Made by a program: the position numbers and the translations under genes. A DNA stretch of 64,000 nucleotides, taken from the NCBI RefSeq assembly GCF_900187875.1, contig NZ_FYEX01000001.1, forward strand, positions 868,001 to 932,000, in the 5' to 3' direction. The notes under the pieces are model-generated. The model was not told the DNA's origin and did not search any database. It saw nothing but the letters and a program-made list of their open reading frames with translations. Source of the stretch: Polynucleobacter victoriensis (GTDB lineage: Bacteria; Pseudomonadota; Gammaproteobacteria; Burkholderiales; Burkholderiaceae). This document shows, in pieces, positions 60,386-64,000 of the stretch (position 1 is the stretch's first letter; the number at the start of each line of letters is the position of its first letter).

Positions 60386-60966
60386 TGCGTTCTGATTTTG
60401 CGGCAATTGCCAAGTGGATTAAGCCTGGCTCACAGGTATTAGATGTGGGCTGTGGGGATGGCACGCTTTTGAATTATTTGAAAGAGTCAAAATCAGCCCA
60501 TGTCTATGGCGTTGAGCTTGCTGATGACAAGGTTTTGGCTTGCGCACAAAAAGGGCTCAATATTGTTCAGCAAAACCTAGAGGGTGGCTTAGCATTATTT
60601 GAAGACAACAGTTTTGATACGGTAATCTTGTCTCAAACATTGCAGACCATACATCAAACTGCAAGAATCTTGAGTGAGATTGCTCGTGTAGGTAATGAGT
60701 GCATTGTGTCTTTCCCAAATTTTGGACATTGGTCTCATCGGGCATCTGTTGCTTTGGGGCGCATGCCCGTCTCTAAATCTTTGCCATACCAATGGTATGA
60801 CACGCCAAACGTTCGAGTACTCACAATTGCAGATTTTGAAGCGTTAGCACCAGCCGTTGGTTTGCAGTTGCTTGATAGAGTTGTCCTTCATGATGGCCAA
60901 GCCGTTCAATTTTTACCTAATTTAAGAGGTAGTCTTGCAATCTATCGAGCACGTCGGGCCAAGTAA
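60382..60966 (+). CDS. metW: MetW methyltransferase-like protein
   Basis: 194 residues. SAM motif VLDVGCGDGTLLNYL (about 20-34) and the MetW blocks NIVQQNLEGGLALF and SFPNFGHWSHRASVALGRMP. MetW acts with MetX in methionine synthesis in several proteobacteria; the reaction is unclear. It overlaps metX by 4 bases and the next gene by 32 bases. Confidence 0.93.
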   Translation: MMRSDFAAIAKWIKPGSQVLDVGCGDGTLLNYLKESKSAHVYGVELADDKVLACAQKGLNIVQQNLEGGLALFEDNSFDTVILSQTLQTIHQTARILSEIARVGNECIVSFPNFGHWSHRASVALGRMPVSKSLPYQWYDTPNVRVLTIADFEALAPAVGLQLLDRVVLHDGQAVQFLPNLRGSLAIYRARRAK

Positions 60967-62194
60967 AACTAAAGCATTATTAGTTTGTGTTTTTCTAGGC
61001 TTCTCTAGTGGATTACCTTTATTCATACTTTATAACCTCTTGTCAGCTTGGTTAAAAAGCGAAGGCGTAGATCTAAAAGCCATTGGTTTATTTGCTCTGG
61101 TTGGGATGCCCTATACCTGGAAGTTTTTGTGGGCGCCCGCCATGGATCGATTTAACTTGCCTTTTTTAGGGCGTCGACGTGGGTGGATGATTGCGACTCA
61201 AGTTGCAGTGATGATTGCTGTCATATTGATGGGGCAATTTAATCCACGAACTGAAATTTGGACAGTTGTCTTTCTTGCATCCATCGTTTCATTTTTGTCA
61301 GCCAGCCAAGATGTTGTTGTAGATGCGCATCGACGTGAGTGGTTAACTGAAGAGCAGATGGGTTCTGGCACAGCACTTTTTGTTAATGCATATAAATTAT
61401 CAACATTAGTTCCTGGATCACTATCTTTAATATTGTCAGATTTGATGACTTGGGATTGGGTCTTTTTAATTACTGGCTTATTTATGTTGCCAGGAATTCT
61501 GACAACGTTGTTGGTATCTGAGCCAAAGATGTATGGTCCGGCACCAAAAACATTGAAAGAGGCCGTGATAGAACCATTCAATGAATTTATGCAAAGGCGT
61601 GGATGGCAGCATGCGGTTTTAGTCTTGGCATTTATTTTTTTATACAAACTAGGTGACTCAATGGCTACTGCATTAGCTACACCTTTTTACATTGAGCTTG
61701 GATTCACAAGAACAGAAATCGGGTTGGTAGCAAAAAATGCAGGTTTGTGGGCAAGCATCCTGGGTGGTATCTTGGGAGCCTATTGGATGCTCAAAACTGG
61801 CGTTAATAAAGCGCTTTGGTTGTTTGGTTTTTTACAAGCGATTGCTATTATTGGTTTTGCAATTTTGGCTCAAACCGGTGCGGATTTATGGGTGCTAACC
61901 TGGGTAATTGGATTTGAAGCATTATCAGTTGGGCTGGGAACGGCCGCTTTCACATCGTATATTGCGCTGGAAACTAATCCAAGATTTACCGCAACTCAAT
62001 TTGCTCTATTTACGAGTTTATCTGCGGTGCCAAGAACATTTATTAATGCTTTAACAGGTTACATTGTTGAGTTAACAGGCTGGACCAACTTCTTTGTCAT
62101 CTGTTTTATTTTGGCGATACCTGGTTTGTTGTTATTGCCTAAAATTGCACCTTGGAATAAAGAAAAGCAGTCTGGTTTTGAAAAAGCCGCGTAA
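60935..62194 (+). CDS. AmpG-family MFS transporter (muropeptide permease-like)
   Basis: 419 residues from a TTG at 60935 with AAGAGGT upstream. About twelve membrane helices. AmpG-like blocks: GFSSGLPLFILYNLLSAWLK, YTWKFLWAPAMDRF, QDVVVDAHRREWL. It likely imports GlcNAc-anhMurNAc peptides for cell-wall recycling. No ampD or ampC lies nearby. Starts inside the end of metW. Confidence 0.88.
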   Translation: MQSIEHVGPSKTKALLVCVFLGFSSGLPLFILYNLLSAWLKSEGVDLKAIGLFALVGMPYTWKFLWAPAMDRFNLPFLGRRRGWMIATQVAVMIAVILMGQFNPRTEIWTVVFLASIVSFLSASQDVVVDAHRREWLTEEQMGSGTALFVNAYKLSTLVPGSLSLILSDLMTWDWVFLITGLFMLPGILTTLLVSEPKMYGPAPKTLKEAVIEPFNEFMQRRGWQHAVLVLAFIFLYKLGDSMATALATPFYIELGFTRTEIGLVAKNAGLWASILGGILGAYWMLKTGVNKALWLFGFLQAIAIIGFAILAQTGADLWVLTWVIGFEALSVGLGTAAFTSYIALETNPRFTATQFALFTSLSAVPRTFINALTGYIVELTGWTNFFVICFILAIPGLLLLPKIAPWNKEKQSGFEKAA

Positions 62195-62198
62195 TTAA

Positions 62199-63074
62199 AT
62201 GACAGCTAATTTTTTTAAAAATTTGAAAACATATAGTGCTACGGCACTGTTTGTGATTTTGACTGCTTGTGCTTCATCGCCAAGGCATGTTGGGCCCGCA
62301 GACGGAGTAAAAGTTGGCGATGGATCTAGTTTAAAAAACATGGTGCCGGCAAGTCAGTTAGAGCAATCTGCAACAAAACAATACAACAGCATGAAGCAAA
62401 AAGCTTCACAAAAAAATGCATTGGCTCCTGAAAATCATCCCCAAGTTATTCGTTTAAGAGCGATTGCAAAAAAAATTCTTCCACATGCGTACGCATGGAA
62501 TCCTGACTCTCAGGCATGGAAGTGGGAGATTAATTTATTTGTCTCTGATGAGGTCAATGCGTTTTGCATGCCTGGTGGAAAAATTGCTTTTTACACGGGC
62601 ATTCTGGAAAAGTTGAAGCTAAATGATGATGAGGTTGCTACGGTGATGGGTCATGAAATTGCTCACGCTTTAAGGGAGCATGCGCGCGACCGAATTGCTA
62701 AAGCCCAAATAGGTAATTTGGGTGCAAACGTTTTATCCTCAGCTTTGGGTTTGGGTAATGTGGGTAGTCAAGCCTTGGGCCAGGGTTTGCAAATATTAGG
62801 TTTGAGTTTCTCGCGAGCTGATGAGAAAGACGCTGATTTAGTTGGGATGGATATAGCAGCTCGAGCTGGCTATGATCCACGTGCTGGAGTTTCTTTATGG
62901 CAAAAAATGGGTCAGCTATCGCAAGATAAAGATAAGCAACCTGAATGGTTATCTACGCACCCATCGGGTGATTCGCGTATTTATGAAATCCAAAGAAACA
63001 TGATGGATGCTTTAATTTTGTATGCGCGAGCTAAGAACACCACAATTGATCGTTTGCCTAATTACAAACCTTGA
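62199..63074 (+). CDS. M48-family zinc metallopeptidase, predicted lipoprotein
   Basis: 291 residues. Lipoprotein signal with lipobox LTAC (Cys24), then a peptidase M48 domain: zinc motif HEIAH (His152-His156) in VMGHEIAHALREH and the third ligand region in SRADEKDADLVG. It resembles the BepA/LoiP class of periplasmic proteases that maintain the outer membrane. Starts 4 bases after the AmpG-like gene; ends head-to-head with xth, with one base between stop codons. Confidence 0.93.
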   Translation: MTANFFKNLKTYSATALFVILTACASSPRHVGPADGVKVGDGSSLKNMVPASQLEQSATKQYNSMKQKASQKNALAPENHPQVIRLRAIAKKILPHAYAWNPDSQAWKWEINLFVSDEVNAFCMPGGKIAFYTGILEKLKLNDDEVATVMGHEIAHALREHARDRIAKAQIGNLGANVLSSALGLGNVGSQALGQGLQILGLSFSRADEKDADLVGMDIAARAGYDPRAGVSLWQKMGQLSQDKDKQPEWLSTHPSGDSRIYEIQRNMMDALILYARAKNTTIDRLPNYKP

Positions 63075-63075
63075 T

Positions 63076-63855
63076 TTATAGATTCTCGTAATCAACAATC
63101 AGGGGCGCATGGTCAGAAAATTTTTCTGATTTATATATCTCAACTCTTTGTGCTTTGGTGCCAATAGTAGGCGTTGCTATTTGGTAATCAATACGCCACC
63201 CAACATTTTTTGCATAAGCCTGCCCTCGTTGGCTCCACCAGGTGTAGCACTCATCTTCTGTATTTGGGTGTAAATGCCTGTAAACATCAATAAAGCCCAC
63301 ACGATCGAAGAGTTGAGTCATCCACTCTCTTTCTTCTGGTAGGAATCCAGAGTTTTTAATATTGCCCTTCCAGTTTTTAAGATCAATTTCTTTATGAGCA
63401 ATATTGATATCGCCACATAAAATGATTTCAAGCCCTTCATTTTTTAAGGCTTCCAAATGGGGCATAAATAAATCTAAAAACCTAAACTTAGCCTCCTGTC
63501 TTTCAGGTGCGCTAGATCCAGACGGAAAGTAGGCCGAAATAACAATCAGCTTGCCAAATCTTGCTTCAACATATCGCCCTTCAGCATCAAATTCACCATC
63601 ATCAAAGCCGATTTTTACACTGTCTGGTTTTTGTTTTGAGTACAAACCAACCCCGCTGTACCCTTTTTTTTGTGCATATTGAAAAAAACCATGGTAACCA
63701 TTTGGACTTAGGAGGGCGCTATCTAAATCGGCCTCCTGAGCTTTAAGCTCTTGAATACAAAGGATGTCTGGGGCTTGAGCGTCAACCCATTCAAAGAAAC
63801 CTTTTTTAGCAGCTGAACGAATCCCATTGAGGTTGGCGGTAATGATGCGTAACAT
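63076..63855 (-). CDS. xth: Exodeoxyribonuclease III
   Basis: 259 residues from the ATG at 63855 (MLRIITANLNGIRSAA); a Met 6 codons earlier is in frame but sits in the divergent gene's leader. Endonuclease/exonuclease/phosphatase fold: NLNGIRSAAKKGFFEW, IQELKAQEADL (metal Glu), YSGVGLYSK, GDINIAH and the catalytic SDHAPLIVDY. It is the main abasic-site endonuclease in base excision repair. Divergent from pyrE with 7 bases between the starts. Confidence 0.96.
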   Translation of the reverse strand: MLRIITANLNGIRSAAKKGFFEWVDAQAPDILCIQELKAQEADLDSALLSPNGYHGFFQYAQKKGYSGVGLYSKQKPDSVKIGFDDGEFDAEGRYVEARFGKLIVISAYFPSGSSAPERQEAKFRFLDLFMPHLEALKNEGLEIILCGDINIAHKEIDLKNWKGNIKNSGFLPEEREWMTQLFDRVGFIDVYRHLHPNTEDECYTWWSQRGQAYAKNVGWRIDYQIATPTIGTKAQRVEIYKSEKFSDHAPLIVDYENL

Positions 63856-63862
63856 CTCGGTT

Positions 63863-64000
63863 ATGACTTCCAATCAAGAAAACTTTAAAAACGAATTTAT
63901 CAATTTTGCCTTAGATGCCAAGGTTCTAGCTTTTGGCGAATTTAAAACAAAGGCAGGACGATTATCCCCATATTTTTTTAATGCTGGTGGCTTTAATGAC
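63863..64000 (+). CDS. pyrE: Orotate phosphoribosyltransferase, partial (N-terminal 46 residues)
   Basis: From the ATG at 63863, 46 codons are in the window, ending GRLSPYFFNAGGFND. The KxxGRxSPYFFNxG block is the N-terminal hallmark of PyrE, which makes OMP from orotate and PRPP. The active-site PRPP loop lies beyond the right edge. Divergent pair xth/pyrE. Confidence 0.92.
   Translation, partial: MTSNQENFKNEFINFALDAKVLAFGEFKTKAGRLSPYFFNAGGFND

Noticed and set aside
1..64000. CRISPR arrays, toxin-antitoxin pairs, phage or transposon remnants, restriction or other defence genes
   Set aside because: Scanned for regular repeats, transposase and integrase motifs and typical defence domains; none was seen. 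The window is core chromosome.

Overview
The window is a stretch of ordinary bacterial chromosome around a replication origin. Gene content, gene order and moderate G+C (roughly 40-45 % by eye) point to a betaproteobacterium of the Burkholderiaceae. The best guess is a freshwater Polynucleobacter-like species. That guess rests on the compact layout, the mnmG-rsmG-parA-parB-atp block beside dnaA, the rsmB-DUF4390-ntrY-ntrX block, the metX-metW pair, DksA with most zinc cysteines lost, DUF3717 and HemP. I see no prophage, insertion sequence, integron, CRISPR array or obvious island.

Layout. (1) From 1 to about 17.5 kb every gene is on the minus strand: the ATP synthase genes atpI-B-E-F-H-A-G, parA/parB, rsmG, mnmG, a TauE-like exporter, a GMC oxidoreductase, a DUF3717 protein, a SET-domain protein, gyrB, dnaN and dnaA. 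(2) From 17.7 to 24.4 kb every gene is on the plus strand: rpmH, rnpA, yidD, yidC, mnmE, a patatin-like protein and pckG. The strand switch at dnaA/rpmH, the DnaA boxes on both sides of dnaA and two perfect parS sites at 7.5 and 9.0 kb mark the oriC/centromere region. (3) 24.4-29.9 kb holds an M23 peptidase, an MnmC C-terminal-like FAD oxidase whose 3' end overlaps topB head-on by 145 bp, topB and a shortened dprA. (4) 29.9-37.3 kb is a plus-strand run: def, fmt, htpX, rsmB (apparently started from CTG), DUF4390, ntrY, an NtrX-like regulator and tRNA-Phe. (5) 37.4-41.1 kb holds small mixed genes: DUF1003, a ketopantoate reductase-like protein, a GST-like protein, an unknown exported protein, hemP, an unknown membrane protein and an HU gene. 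(6) 41.1-46.7 kb is the rod-shape cluster mreB-mreC-mreD-mrdA-rodA on the minus strand. (7) 46.7-52.8 kb is gatCAB, DUF484, xerC and an RlmI-like methyltransferase. (8) 52.8-56.9 kb is a probable metal (zinc) homeostasis group: a COG0523 GTPase with a His-rich loop, dksA, a small His-containing exported protein and a ZnuD-like TonB-dependent receptor. (9) 57-64 kb holds argB, a HAD nucleotidase, slmA, metX-metW, an AmpG-like transporter, an M48 lipoprotein, xth and the start of pyrE.

How the parts fit. Most of the window is core machinery: replication start (dnaA, dnaN, gyrB, oriC), segregation and division control (ParAB/parS, SlmA, XerC), ribosome and tRNA processing (RnpA, RsmG, RsmB, MnmE, MnmG, MnmC-like, GatCAB, Fmt/Def), membrane protein insertion (YidC/YidD), cell-wall elongation, and energy supply (F1Fo ATP synthase, PEP carboxykinase).

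I did not find a clearly new multi-gene system. The best second-look items are the CTG-started rsmB, the topB/mnmC-like overlap, the putative zinc group at 52.8-56.9 kb, the trimmed DprA and NtrX-like proteins, and the SET-domain protein beside gyrB. No stretch longer than 300 bases lacks a gene. The longest, between dnaN and dnaA, is 279 bases and looks like origin DNA.
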